Shown: positions 45,409 through 54,044 of the stretch, piece after piece
Layout: each line of letters opens with the position of its first letter
Numbering within the stretch: position 1 is the first letter of the stretch
NCBI GenBank assembly: GCA_963726755.1
Contig: CAVSDB010000001.1
Location: 1,054,001-1,118,000 of the forward strand
Reading direction: 5' to 3'
DNA length: 64,000 nt
Source: DATKIY01 sp963726755
Lineage (GTDB): Bacteria > Actinomycetota > Actinomycetes > JAHEKZ01
Program-made: the position numbers and the translations under genes
Notes under the pieces: generated by a model
Databases searched by the model: none
What the model was told of the DNA's origin: nothing
What the model saw: the letters and a program-made list of their open reading frames with translations, nothing else

Positions 45409-45483
45409 CGAAGGGTTAGATGGCAGCGCTGCGCTGCTGCATTCCCCTTCGTTGCTCCCGGGGCCGTTCTGGCCGAAGGGAGG
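45409..45483 (+). promoter_or_regulatory. Expression platform of the FMN riboswitch
   Basis: CCCCTTCG at 45444-45451 can pair either with CGAAGGG at 45409-45415, next to the aptamer stem, or with CGAAGGG at 45474-45480, which contains the start of the ribD ribosome site GGGAGG. These are mutually exclusive pairings. A GCAGCGCTGC element lies inside the first hairpin. There is no T run, so control of translation is more likely than termination. Confidence 0.55.
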
Positions 45484-45490
45484 CGAACTC

Positions 45491-46507
45491 GTGGCAACTC
45501 CAGTTGAGACTGCGGCGATGCGACGCGCCTTGCTGTTGGCCGCCGATGCGTCGGTCCCGCTTGGCCCGAACCCTCGAGTCGGTGCCGTAATTTTGGATAC
45601 TCACGACGAGGTCGTGGGGCAAGGATGTCACCGCGGCGCCGGAACCGACCACGCTGAAGTGGCCGCGCTGCAGGCGGCCGGCAAGGCCGCTGTCGGTGGG
45701 ACAGCAGTAGTCACCTTGGAGCCGTGCAATCACCAAGGGCGCACCGGGCCCTGTTCGACGGCGTTGATCGAGGCCGGTGTCACTCGTGTTGTCTTCGGAC
45801 AGTCAGATGCCGGTGAACTTGCTAGCGGTGGCGCGGATCGGCTTCGCGAGGCAGGACTCAGCGTTGAAGGTGGCGTACTCGCCGGCGAGGCAGCCGAACT
45901 CAACCCCATCTTCAGTCGTTCGAACGAAACTCGACGCCCGTTCGTCACGTACAAATTTGCCGCAACCTTGGACGGGCGTATAGCAGCGCCTGATGGCACC
46001 AGTCAGTGGATCACTGGTGAGAGCGCGCGACGCGACGTGCATCGGTTACGGGAGCAAGTCGATGCGATCTTGGTTGGAACAGGGACCGTCTTCGCCGATG
46101 ACCCCGCGTTGACCGTCCGTGGCGATGAAGCGACTGAACATCAGCCACTCCGGGTAGTCATGGGGATGCGCGATCTGCCACCGCAGGCTGTCCTGCTTCG
46201 CGATGGCGGACCCGTCTTGCACCTTCGCACCCACGATCCGATCGTCGTGATTGGCGAACTCAAGCAACGTGGCGTGCACCATCTGCTCGTCGAGGGTGGT
46301 CCCACAGTCGGCAGCGCGTTCGTGCGGGCGGGTTTAGTCGATCGAGTGGTCGCGTATCTCGCGCCGATGCTGTTCGGTGCGGGACCTAGCGCTCTTAGTG
46401 ACGCTGGCGTGACAACCCTCACCGACGCGACCCGGCACCAGGTGACAGACGTCACTCAGTTGGATCAAGACGTTCGTATCACTGCAGATGTCCTAGAAGG
46501 GAAGTAG
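45491..46507 (+). CDS. ribD: Bifunctional riboflavin deaminase/reductase
   Basis: RibD carries out the second and third steps on the pyrimidine of riboflavin. The 338-residue protein has a deaminase domain (GPNPRVGAVI, TDHAEVAAL and the zinc site PCNHQGRTGPC) and a C-terminal reductase domain (VTYKFAATLDGRIAAPDGTSQWITG and LLVEGGPTVGSAFV). GTG 45491 lies seven bases after GGGAGG, the element that the riboswitch platform can hide. It is the first gene of the rib operon. Confidence 0.96.
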   Translation: MATPVETAAMRRALLLAADASVPLGPNPRVGAVILDTHDEVVGQGCHRGAGTDHAEVAALQAAGKAAVGGTAVVTLEPCNHQGRTGPCSTALIEAGVTRVVFGQSDAGELASGGADRLREAGLSVEGGVLAGEAAELNPIFSRSNETRRPFVTYKFAATLDGRIAAPDGTSQWITGESARRDVHRLREQVDAILVGTGTVFADDPALTVRGDEATEHQPLRVVMGMRDLPPQAVLLRDGGPVLHLRTHDPIVVIGELKQRGVHHLLVEGGPTVGSAFVRAGLVDRVVAYLAPMLFGAGPSALSDAGVTTLTDATRHQVTDVTQLDQDVRITADVLEGK

Positions 46508-46511
46508 CCGC

Positions 46512-47153
46512 GTGTTCACCGGAATTGTCGAAGAGTGCGGCGAGGTGCTGAGCGTCGAACACCTCGCTGACGCGGCGCGCGTCTCGATCAGGGGTCCTCT
46601 GGTGAGCGTGGACGCCAATAAGGGCGACTCCATTGCGGTCAATGGAGTGTGCCTGACCGTCACCGACGTGGCTGACGGCGGGTTCGCTGCCGACGTGATG
46701 CTCGAGACGTTGAATCGATCGTCCCTCGGTTCGCTTGAGTCGGGATCACCGGTCAACCTCGAACGACCGGTCACCCTGACAGCTCGACTTGGCGGACACC
46801 TAGTGCAGGGGCACGTCGACGGCGTTGGAACCATCACTCGACGGACACCATCGGAGCACTGGGAGGTTGTCGAGATCTCGCTGCCTGACGACCTGTCCCG
46901 CTATGTCGTCCCCAAAGGATCAATCACCGTCGACGGGGTGTCTTTGACGGTCTCAGGGCTGTCGCAGCGGAGCTTCGAGGTGAGCCTGATCCCGACGACT
47001 CTGGAACTGACAACGCTCGGGAAGAAGCCGACGGGGGCAAAGGTGAACCTCGAAGTCGATGTCATTGCTAAGTACGTCGAGCGGTTGATGGCTGCCGCCG
47101 ACCACCGAGAGACCGCTGCCCAAGAAATCGTGACCGAAGGAGAGGGCCAATGA
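46512..47153 (+). CDS. ribE: Riboflavin synthase, alpha chain
   Basis: This enzyme turns two lumazine molecules into riboflavin. The 213-residue protein is an internal repeat of two barrels: FTGIVEECGEV, DSIAVNGVCLTVTD and ETLNRSSLG in the first, and GHLVQGHVDGVGTI, KGSITVDGVSLTVSG and LIPTTLELTTLG in the second. It starts with GTG four bases after ribD. Confidence 0.96.
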   Translation: MFTGIVEECGEVLSVEHLADAARVSIRGPLVSVDANKGDSIAVNGVCLTVTDVADGGFAADVMLETLNRSSLGSLESGSPVNLERPVTLTARLGGHLVQGHVDGVGTITRRTPSEHWEVVEISLPDDLSRYVVPKGSITVDGVSLTVSGLSQRSFEVSLIPTTLELTTLGKKPTGAKVNLEVDVIAKYVERLMAAADHRETAAQEIVTEGEGQ

Positions 47154-48436
47154 GCCACGACGAGCGGGTACGCCTGGACTCGGTACGCCTTGACTCGGTA
47201 CGCCTAGACACCGTCGAACGAGCTATCGAGGAGATCGCGGCTGGTCGCGCTGTCGTCGTGGTGGACGACGAGGACCGAGAGAACGAGGGCGATCTGATTT
47301 TCGCCGCCCAACGATCCACCCCAGAGTTGGTGGGCTTCATGATCCGTCACACCTCAGGGGTCATTTGTGTGGCGATGCAGGGGTCAGAACTCGATCGCCT
47401 CAAGTTGCCGCCCATGACCATGGTCAACGAGGACCGAAAGGGCACGGCGTACGCAGTGAGTGTCGACGCGCGCGACGGCATAGACACCGGAATCTCAGCC
47501 AACGATCGTTCGCGGACGATCCGAGTGCTGGCGGACTCGGCGACCGACCCGAACGAAATCACCAGGCCAGGCCACGTCTTCCCGCTGCGTGCGTCAGAAG
47601 GGGGCGTGCTGCGTCGTCCAGGGCACACCGAGGCCGCCGTCGACCTTGCAAGGTTGGCTGGCTTGTCTCCTGCGGGTGCGATCTGCGAGATCGTGCACGA
47701 CGACGGGTCGATGATGCGGGCTCCGGCGCTTCGAGAATTCGCGGACGAGCACGGGCTGACGATGATTTCGATCGCGGACCTCATCGGCCATGTTCGCCGT
47801 ACTGAGCGGCAGATTGAGCGTGTTGCAACTACTCGGTTGCCAACCGAGTACGGCGAGTTCGACGCGATGGGATACCGCGACACCATCACCGGAACCGATC
47901 ACCTCGCACTGGTTCGTGGCGAAATCGGACCAGGTGAAGACGTTCTCGTCCGGGTGCACTCCGAATGCTTGACCGGCGATGTCTTCGGCTCGCAGCGATG
48001 TGACTGCGGCCCGCAGTTGGCGGCAGCACTGCAGCGAGTCGCCGACGAAGGACGCGGAGTTGTGCTCTACATGCGGGGTCACGAAGGCAGGGGGATCGGT
48101 CTGTTGCACAAACTTCGCGCGTACCAATTGCAGGACGCCGGGCACGACACCGTCGACGCCAACCTGCAACTAGGGCTGCCTGCCGATGCAAGGGACTACG
48201 GCACCGGGGCTCAAATCCTGGCCGACCTTGGGGTGCGAACAATGCGGCTGCTGACGAACAATCCCGCAAAGCGCGCTGGCCTTGAAGGCTACGGCCTGCG
48301 GATCATCGGCCGAGAGCCGTTGCAGCCCGATGTAACAGTGGCCAACCGTCGATACCTGCAAACCAAGCGTGACCGGATGGGCCATGAGCTCGAGGGTTTG
48401 GACATCCACACGGCGACGACGCAAGGCCCAGCATGA
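47150..48436 (+). CDS. ribBA: Bifunctional DHBP synthase / GTP cyclohydrolase II
   Basis: RibBA supplies both precursors of riboflavin. The N-terminal DHBP synthase has DDEDRENEGDLIFAAQ, HTSGVICVAM and PGHVFPLRASEGGVLRRPGHTEA in part. The C-terminal cyclohydrolase has VRVHSECLTGDVFGSQRCDCG with zinc cysteines, and RGHEGRGIGL. The length of 428 is normal. The first 20 residues contain three copies of V-R-L-D-(S/T), from a 15-base tandem repeat, before the usual start of homology. The ATG overlaps the ribE stop. Confidence 0.96.
   Translation: MSHDERVRLDSVRLDSVRLDTVERAIEEIAAGRAVVVVDDEDRENEGDLIFAAQRSTPELVGFMIRHTSGVICVAMQGSELDRLKLPPMTMVNEDRKGTAYAVSVDARDGIDTGISANDRSRTIRVLADSATDPNEITRPGHVFPLRASEGGVLRRPGHTEAAVDLARLAGLSPAGAICEIVHDDGSMMRAPALREFADEHGLTMISIADLIGHVRRTERQIERVATTRLPTEYGEFDAMGYRDTITGTDHLALVRGEIGPGEDVLVRVHSECLTGDVFGSQRCDCGPQLAAALQRVADEGRGVVLYMRGHEGRGIGLLHKLRAYQLQDAGHDTVDANLQLGLPADARDYGTGAQILADLGVRTMRLLTNNPAKRAGLEGYGLRIIGREPLQPDVTVANRRYLQTKRDRMGHELEGLDIHTATTQGPA
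47168..47212 (+). repeat. Three 15-base tandem repeats in the ribBA start
   Basis: The units GTACGCCTGGACTCG, GTACGCCTTGACTCG and GTACGCCTAGACACC follow one another in frame and encode VRLDS, VRLDS and VRLDT. They differ mainly at one third position, so the duplication is old enough to have diverged slightly or is under silent drift. Confidence 0.85.
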
Positions 48437-48903
48437 GTGGCAGTGGGGCACCGAAGATCGAACAACTCGACGCGTCGAAACTGATTGTCGCGGTTGTCGC
48501 ATCGTCCTGGCACGACCAAGTCATGCAAGGACTGCTTGACGGCGCCACGCGCGGCCTCGATGCCGCGGGAGTGGTGCAGCGGACGGTCGTACGTGTGCCT
48601 GGTGCCTTCGAACTGCCTTTGGCGGCGCTGCGTGTTGCCGCGTCGGTTGACGCCGTCGTTGCCCTGGGCGTGGTGATCCGTGGCGGAACGCCGCACTTTG
48701 ACTACGTCTGCCAGGCGGCAACCGACGGCTTGCTGCGGGTGTCCCTCGATACGAAAACTCCGGTTGGGTTCGGGTTGCTGACCTGCGACGACGAGGCGCA
48801 GGCGCTCGATCGTGCTGGTCTGCCGGGATCAACTGAGGACAAAGGGGCCGAGGCGGTTGCCGCAGCCTTGGGAGTTGAGCTCGTGCTGCGCGACTACCCT
48901 TGA
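48433..48903 (+). CDS. ribH: 6,7-dimethyl-8-ribityllumazine synthase
   Basis: RibH condenses the two branches into lumazine. The 156-residue protein has VAVVASSWHDQV-like VVASSWHD, RVPGAFELPLAAL, VALGVVIRGGTPHFDYVC and GLLTCDDEAQALDRAG. The catalytic histidine is in the HFDYV segment. ATG 48433 overlaps the ribBA stop. It completes the riboflavin set in order D-E-BA-H. Confidence 0.96.
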   Translation: MSGSGAPKIEQLDASKLIVAVVASSWHDQVMQGLLDGATRGLDAAGVVQRTVVRVPGAFELPLAALRVAASVDAVVALGVVIRGGTPHFDYVCQAATDGLLRVSLDTKTPVGFGLLTCDDEAQALDRAGLPGSTEDKGAEAVAAALGVELVLRDYP

Positions 48904-48940
48904 CCTAGAAGTTCCGCCGCTAACCCAGGAGACGCTGACG

Positions 48941-49204
48941 ATGAAGAGCTTTGAAGAGCTATTCACCGAAGTGCAGTCGCGTGCGGCGTTTCGCCCAGAA
49001 AACTCCGGCACCGTGCGACTTCTCGAGGCAGGGGTGCATGCCATCGGCAAGAAGGTCGTCGAAGAGGCGGCCGAATCGTGGATGGCCGCCGAACATGAAG
49101 GATCGGATCGCGCAGCCGAAGAGATAGCCCAGTTGATTTACCACGTGCAGGTCTTGATGGTCGCCTGCAATCTGTCGCTGGAAGACGTCTACCGTCGACT
49201 CTGA
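48941..49204 (+). CDS. hisE: Phosphoribosyl-ATP pyrophosphatase
   Basis: HisE hydrolyses phosphoribosyl-ATP to phosphoribosyl-AMP in histidine synthesis. The 87-residue all-helical protein has KSFEELFTEVQSR, KKVVEEAAESWMAA with the metal-binding glutamates, and AEEIAQLIYHVQVLM. AGGAG before ATG 48941 is a ribosome site. It pairs with hisG just downstream. Confidence 0.95.
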   Translation: MKSFEELFTEVQSRAAFRPENSGTVRLLEAGVHAIGKKVVEEAAESWMAAEHEGSDRAAEEIAQLIYHVQVLMVACNLSLEDVYRRL

Positions 49205-49244
49205 CCACCGTCCTTAAGAACACCGTCAGCTAAGAGGGGTTTCC

Positions 49245-50090
49245 ATGCTTCGCGTCGCCGTCCCCAACAAGGGGTCGTTGTCCGAGCCGGCTTCACGCAT
49301 GCTCCGAGAAGCCGGCTATCGCCAGCGTTCGCACAGCCGCGAGTTGGTGCTCCAGGATCTGGAGAACGACACCGAGTTCTTCTTCCTGCGTCCGCGTGAC
49401 ATTGCGACTTACGTCGGAAGCGGGCAGTTGGATGTTGGGATCACTGGTCGTGACCTGTTGCTCGACAGCCGCGTTCCGGCTGAAGAAGTCATGGCGCTCG
49501 GCTTCGGCCAGTCGACCTTCCGTTTCGCCACCCGGCCCGGGACGGCCTCTTCTGTGACGGAGTTCGAGGGACTACGGATCTCGACGTCGTATCCCGGTTT
49601 GGTCTCTCGCCACCTGGAGGACGTCGGCGTCAAAGCCGACGTGATCCGATTGGACGGCGCGGTCGAGACTTCGGTGCGGTTGGGTGTGGCAGACGTGATC
49701 GCCGATGTCGTGGAAACCGGATCGACGTTGCGGCAGGCAGGGCTGGAACTTGTCGGGGAGCCGCTGCTGCAAAGCGAGGCAGTGCTCATCCAACGGCTCG
49801 GCGCCCCCACAAACGCGACTGTCGAACAACTCAAGCGACGACTGAACGGCGTAATCGTTGCTAGTGCGTATGTCATCTTTGATTACGACGTACGCACTGA
49901 ACTGCTCGACGCTGCCTGCGCGTTGACTCCTGGTATCGAGTCGCCGACGGTCTCCCCGCTGCGCGATGACGAGTGGGTCGCGGTCCGCGCACTAGTACCG
50001 AAGTCGGACACGAACGCCGCCATGGATCAGTTGTACGAGCTGGGAGCTCGCGGGATCCTGGTCACAGACATCCACGCCTGCAGACTGTGA
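49245..50090 (+). CDS. hisG: ATP phosphoribosyltransferase, long form
   Basis: HisG joins ATP to PRPP, the first and feedback-controlled step of histidine synthesis. The 281-residue length and a C-terminal ACT-like regulatory domain (SPTVSPLRDDEWVAVRALVP) mark the long, HisZ-independent form. It has VPNKGSLSEPA, the GITGRDLL segment and the PRPP-binding ADVIADVVETGSTLRQAGL region. AGAGGGG precedes ATG 49245. Its stop overlaps the start of sseB. Confidence 0.96.
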   Translation: MLRVAVPNKGSLSEPASRMLREAGYRQRSHSRELVLQDLENDTEFFFLRPRDIATYVGSGQLDVGITGRDLLLDSRVPAEEVMALGFGQSTFRFATRPGTASSVTEFEGLRISTSYPGLVSRHLEDVGVKADVIRLDGAVETSVRLGVADVIADVVETGSTLRQAGLELVGEPLLQSEAVLIQRLGAPTNATVEQLKRRLNGVIVASAYVIFDYDVRTELLDAACALTPGIESPTVSPLRDDEWVAVRALVPKSDTNAAMDQLYELGARGILVTDIHACRL

Positions 50091-50849
50091 CCGCACCGCA
50101 GCATTCCGACGAATCACCAACACCCGGGCTTCAGATTCCAGCGTCGCCCTTTGCGCACGATGATGGCTCAGCGCCAAGCGAGCTGACTGCAGCGCTGGCG
50201 GAACTCGCGGCCGGATCCGGGCAGGGCCGTGTGGTGATGACAGCCCTCGCCCGCAGTCGCTTGCTCGTCCCGATCGTTGCAGTTGCGGACTCGACACAGA
50301 CCAACAGTTCTGGGCTAGACGTGGACAAGGATTCTCACCTGGCCACGGTCCTGGTGCAGGGTCCCAACGGCGAGAAGGCGATGCTCGCCTTCTCCAGCAG
50401 CGAAGCCATGGCGAAGTGGCGAGCGGACGCACGCCCAGCTCCGGTTAGGGGTATCGACGCCGCGCGGACGGCACTGGCCGAGGGAGCAGCGACCCTGCTG
50501 GTCGACATCAGTGGTCCCGCACCGTTCGCAGTCACGGCGGGTGAACTCCGTGCTCTCGCCGGCGCCATCGACATTGACGACGGCGCGGGGTCTGGTGCGC
50601 GAACTGGTCGACGAGACTCCTGGGCTCTTCGAGGCAGAACTTAGGATGACGGATGCGACGACCGATCTGGTCGTGACCGTTGACCCCAATCTGTCGGACG
50701 GGGAGTACCGCGAGCTGTTGGCCAAGTTGTCGCAAGGCCTTCGCGATGACGAACAACTGACTCGAATCTTCGCTGGCGGGCTGCGAATACAGGTCGTCGC
50801 ACCTGATCAAAACCCCATAGACACGCCGAGCGTGCTCCCCGAAACCTGA
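50087..50849 (+). CDS. SseB family protein (one frameshift)
   Basis: The N-terminal part has the SseB pattern: LARSRLLVPIVA, GEKAMLAFSSSEAMAKW and EGAATLLVDISGPAPFAVTAGELRAL. The C-terminal half (LVRELVDETPGLFEAELR and a helical tail ending at 50849) lies in another frame, reached by an extra G near 50590 in GGGG; the whole span is one base over a multiple of three, which agrees. The family has no known reaction. GTG 50087 overlaps the hisG stop. SseB genes upstream of infC are common in Actinobacteria. Confidence 0.8.
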
Positions 50850-50873
50850 TGCTGCTGCGACCAGGATGGTTGC

Positions 50874-51557
50874 ATGAAGAGAAAACTTGCCGCCGAGTTC
50901 ATCGGCACCTTTGCCCTGGTCTTCCTCGCTGTCGGAGCGGCGGTCACCGGACTGCGTGATCTCGGGGGAGTCGGGGTGGCGCTCGGTTTCGGACTGGTGC
51001 TGACCTTCCTGGTCTTCGCCATCGGGTCGGTGTCTGGAGCCCACGTCAATCCAGCCGTCACCCTCGCGATGATGCTCGGGCGCAAGATGCCTGTCAGCGA
51101 TGGGCTGTCGTACATGGGCGTTCAGGTCTTGGGAGCCATTGGTGGTGCGTTCTTACTGTGGGTGCTGGTCCAGGAGGGGGTCGAGGACCAGACCGGCGCG
51201 GGGATCGGTGCGAACGCATACGGTCCGGCCACCGGCGGTGCGCTCGGCGCGTTCATTCTCGAAACCACGCTTACCGCGCTTTTCGTTTTCGTAGTCTTGA
51301 TGGTGACCGAGAAGGGCATCCCACCAGTCGGCACGGGTCTAGCGATCGGCGCAGCGCTGACGGCCGCCCACCTCGTGGGTGTCCCACTGACCGGCACCTC
51401 GGTCAACCCGGCTCGCTCGATTGGCCCCGCGTTGTTCTCTGGGACCGAGGCGCTTCAGCAACTGTGGTTGTTCATTCTGGCTCCCCTTTTGGGAGGCGTG
51501 ATCGCCGTCGGTGTCTGGAAGGTCGCCAGGGACGACAAGGCTGGCGCCAAGGCTTAG
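50874..51557 (+). CDS. Aquaporin (MIP family)
   Basis: This 227-residue channel has six membrane helices and both pore motifs, HVNPAVTLA and SVNPARSIGPAL. The residues around the second motif and the overall length fit a water channel of the AqpZ type rather than a glycerol facilitator, which would have an aspartate after the second NPA. The start ATG is 24 bases after sseB. Confidence 0.92.
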   Translation: MKRKLAAEFIGTFALVFLAVGAAVTGLRDLGGVGVALGFGLVLTFLVFAIGSVSGAHVNPAVTLAMMLGRKMPVSDGLSYMGVQVLGAIGGAFLLWVLVQEGVEDQTGAGIGANAYGPATGGALGAFILETTLTALFVFVVLMVTEKGIPPVGTGLAIGAALTAAHLVGVPLTGTSVNPARSIGPALFSGTEALQQLWLFILAPLLGGVIAVGVWKVARDDKAGAKA

Positions 51558-51712
51558 AACCCTTCTGGCTGGGCGAGGCAGCAGCGAATTCGTCTCACGC
51601 AGGCTCATCCTGGTAGCCTCTGACCTCGACCGACCAGCGTCTTTATGACTCTGGTCTGCAAGTGGAGGCCCGCCTCCCACCCGCCGTGATCGCTGGTACC
51701 GAGAGGTGCTTC

Positions 51713-51741
51713 GAGTTAGTTAACTCCGAGTTAACTCACTC
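51713..51741 (+). repeat. Tandem palindromes upstream of infC
   Basis: GAGTTA/TAACTC arms occur twice in 25 bases: 713-718 with 721-726 and 728-733 with 732-737, the second being a perfect 10-base palindrome. They lie in an otherwise empty 337-base stretch (51558-51894) that holds the infC leader. They could be a double operator or a structured RNA element; nothing else here suggests a gene. Confidence 0.4.
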
Positions 51742-51815
51742 AAAAGATCGCCGGGTTCGGTCAAGCTCCGCCGGTTCCACTGGCGGGGTGCGCTGACGGC
51801 TGTCAACGCGCGACC

Positions 51816-51849
51816 AAGGGCCCCCGCCTGCACCAGGTTTGGGGCCCTT
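51816..51849 (+). terminator. Attenuator-like hairpin in the infC leader
   Basis: AAGGGCCCC at 51816-51824 pairs perfectly with GGGGCCCTT at 51841-51849 around a 16-base loop, and is followed by a short run of pyrimidines. Such a hairpin about 45 bases before infC fits control of the infC-rpmI-rplT operon by its own products, which is known in other bacteria. The mechanism here is inferred. Confidence 0.6.
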
Positions 51850-51894
51850 TCCCATTCCCGGGGTTAGTCCCATTCGACTGATCAAGGAGTGCTC

Positions 51895-52524
51895 ATCAGC
51901 GTCGAGCCCCGTATCAACGACCGGATCCGCGTCCCAGAGGTGCGGCTGGTTGGTCCCAATGGTGAACAGGTCGGCATCGTCCGGATTGAGGACGCGTTGC
52001 GCCTGGCCCAAGAGTCCGACCTCGACCTGGTCGAGGTAGCACCGACTGCACGTCCGCCGGTGTGCAAGCTCATGGACTTCGGGAAGTTCAAGTACGAGTC
52101 CGCGGTGAAGGAGCGTGAGGCCCGCAAGAACCAGGCCCACACCGTCATCAAGGAGATGAAGCTGCGGCCGAAGATCGACCCGCACGACTACGACACGAAG
52201 AAGGGCCACGTCGTCCGGTTCCTGAAGCAGGGCGACAAGGTCAAGATCACGATCATGTTCCGTGGTCGCGAGCAGAGCCGACCCGAGCTCGGGTTCCGGT
52301 TGTTGCAGCGGCTGGCGGCCGACGTCGAGGAACTCGGCTTCATCGAGTCCTCACCGAAGCAGGACGGACGCAACATGGTCATGGTTCTAGGACCGCACCG
52401 TAAGAAGGCCGACGTGATGGCCGAAGCCCGAGCCGAACGAAAGAGCCGCAAGGAACGAGCCGACACAGACGTACCCGATCAGCTTGAAACACCAGCGGAC
52501 GCAGCCGCGACCAGCAGCGAGTGA
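51895..52524 (+). CDS. infC: Translation initiation factor IF-3, probable AUC start
   Basis: IF-3 has an N-terminal domain (EPRINDRIRVPEVRLVG), a lysine-rich linker with KEREARKNQ and a C-terminal domain (KLRPKIDPHDYDTKKGHVVRFL in part), plus an acidic/alanine tail. The only GTG near the N-terminus, at 51889, shares its first G with the AAGGAG ribosome site, so it cannot be the start for that site. ATC 51895 lies five bases after it. Rare AUU/AUC starts are the known basis of IF-3 autoregulation. The ORF from ATC has 209 codons. Confidence 0.93.
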   Translation: MSVEPRINDRIRVPEVRLVGPNGEQVGIVRIEDALRLAQESDLDLVEVAPTARPPVCKLMDFGKFKYESAVKEREARKNQAHTVIKEMKLRPKIDPHDYDTKKGHVVRFLKQGDKVKITIMFRGREQSRPELGFRLLQRLAADVEELGFIESSPKQDGRNMVMVLGPHRKKADVMAEARAERKSRKERADTDVPDQLETPADAAATSSE

Positions 52525-52582
52525 CAGCGCTACGTCAACCATTCCCGGGTAACTCCGGGACGATGCAAGGAGACAGGCAGCC

Positions 52583-52777
52583 ATGCCGAAGATGAAGACG
52601 CACAGCGGAAGCAAGAAGCGGTTCCGCGTCACCGGTAAGGGCAAGGTCATGCGCGAGCGCACGAACGCTCGCCACTACCTCGAGCACAAGTCGAGCCGAC
52701 GTACCCGTCGACTGGCGAACGACATCGAACTGTCACCCGCTGACACCAAAAAGGTCAAGAAGCTGCTCGGCCGCTAG
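52583..52777 (+). CDS. rpmI: 50S ribosomal protein L35
   Basis: This 64-residue basic protein has the family start PKMKTHSGSKKRFRVTGKGK in part and the C-terminal KKVKKLLGR. GGAG lies before the ATG. It stands between infC and rplT as in most bacteria. Confidence 0.97.
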   Translation: MPKMKTHSGSKKRFRVTGKGKVMRERTNARHYLEHKSSRRTRRLANDIELSPADTKKVKKLLGR

Positions 52778-52804
52778 GCCCTTACTCACCGCAGGAGATA
52801 TCAC

Positions 52805-53185
52805 ATGGCACGCGTCAAGCGCGCAGTAAATGCGCACAAGAAGCGCCGCACAACCCTGGAACGCGCAGAGGGCTACCGCGGTCAGCGGTCGCGTCTGTAC
52901 CGCAAGGCCAAGGAGCAGGTCACTCACTCTCTCGGCTACGCCTACCGCGACCGCAAGGCTCGCAAGGGCGACTTCCGTCGGCTCTGGATCCAGCGCATCA
53001 ACGCTGCGGCACGCTCGCACGACATGACTTACAACCGCTTCATCCAGGGACTCAAGGCCGCTGGGCTCGAGGTCGACCGCCGGATGCTCGCTGAGTTGGC
53101 TGTCAACGACCCCAAGGCGTTCGAGTCGCTCGTCGAGACCGCGCGCACCGCGTTGCCGGCCGACCGTAACGCTCCCGCGGCCTGA
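52805..53185 (+). CDS. rplT: 50S ribosomal protein L20
   Basis: The 126-residue protein has ARVKRAVNAHKKRR, YRGQRSRLYRKAKEQV, RDRKARKGDFRRLWIQRINAA in part and the C-terminal LAVNDPKAFESLV. L20 both helps 50S assembly and, in other bacteria, represses its own operon by binding the leader. The ribosome site AGGAG lies before ATG 52805. Confidence 0.97.
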   Translation: MARVKRAVNAHKKRRTTLERAEGYRGQRSRLYRKAKEQVTHSLGYAYRDRKARKGDFRRLWIQRINAAARSHDMTYNRFIQGLKAAGLEVDRRMLAELAVNDPKAFESLVETARTALPADRNAPAA

Positions 53186-53197
53186 CACCGCTCGCAC

Positions 53198-54019
53198 GTG
53201 GCGAGCGCTGAGCTGACCAACCCCCGCGCTGCGGTGGTTCGGAACGCTCGGCGACTCGCCACTCGCGCGTTCCGGCACGAAGACAGACTGTTTCTTGCCG
53301 AAGGCGCTCAGGCTGTCGGCGAAGCATTGGCCGGTGCTGTTCGCGATGAGGTCGACGTTCGCGAGGTGTTCGTCACCTCGGATGCCGCCAAGCGTCACGC
53401 CGACCTCGTCACGCTTGCCAACAACGCCGGAGTTTCACTCCACCGCTGTTCGGACCGCGTCGTCGGCGCACTATCCGACACCGTGACACCCCAGGGTTTG
53501 GTGGCGGTCTGCGAGTTCCTGGATCACCCCCTGGCCAGGCTGCTTGATCCACCACCACGCCTCGTGGCTCTGTTGGCCGAAGTGCGCGACCCCGGAAACG
53601 CCGGATCAGTACTGCGCGCGGCCGACGCGAGCGGCGCCGATGCCGTCGTCTTCTCTACTGGCAGTGTCGACGCCTACAACCCCAAGGTCGTGCGCGCCTC
53701 GGTTGGTGGCCTGTTCCATGTCCCTTTCGCGATCGACGCGCCCATCGCCGAAGCCGTCGAGGCCGCACATGCCGCAGGCATGCAGGTGCTGGCAGCCGAC
53801 GGTTCCGGTGCGACCAGTCTTGATGACGCGGAGCGAGATGGAACGTTGGCCAAGCCGACGGCATGGCTGTTCGGTAACGAGGCATGGGGATTGCCACCAG
53901 AGGTTCGCAAGCTCGCCGACACCGTCGTACGAATCCCGATCTATGGCCGCGCGGAAAGTCTCAACCTCGCGACGGCGGCGACGCTCTGCCTATACGCAAG
54001 CGCCCGATCACAGCACTAG
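53198..54019 (+). CDS. SpoU/TrmH family RNA 2'-O-methyltransferase
   Basis: This 273-residue protein has an N-terminal L30e-like substrate domain and a knotted SPOUT domain with the three motifs RDPGNAGSVLRAADASG, WLFGNEAWGL and IPIYGRAESLNLATAAT. It should methylate a ribose in rRNA or tRNA; the target is not clear. GTG 53198 lies 12 bases after rplT. The position between rplT and pheS is conserved in Actinobacteria. Confidence 0.92.
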   Translation: MASAELTNPRAAVVRNARRLATRAFRHEDRLFLAEGAQAVGEALAGAVRDEVDVREVFVTSDAAKRHADLVTLANNAGVSLHRCSDRVVGALSDTVTPQGLVAVCEFLDHPLARLLDPPPRLVALLAEVRDPGNAGSVLRAADASGADAVVFSTGSVDAYNPKVVRASVGGLFHVPFAIDAPIAEAVEAAHAAGMQVLAADGSGATSLDDAERDGTLAKPTAWLFGNEAWGLPPEVRKLADTVVRIPIYGRAESLNLATAATLCLYASARSQH

Positions 54020-54044
54020 CCACCCAAACTCATCAGGGCGAGAC

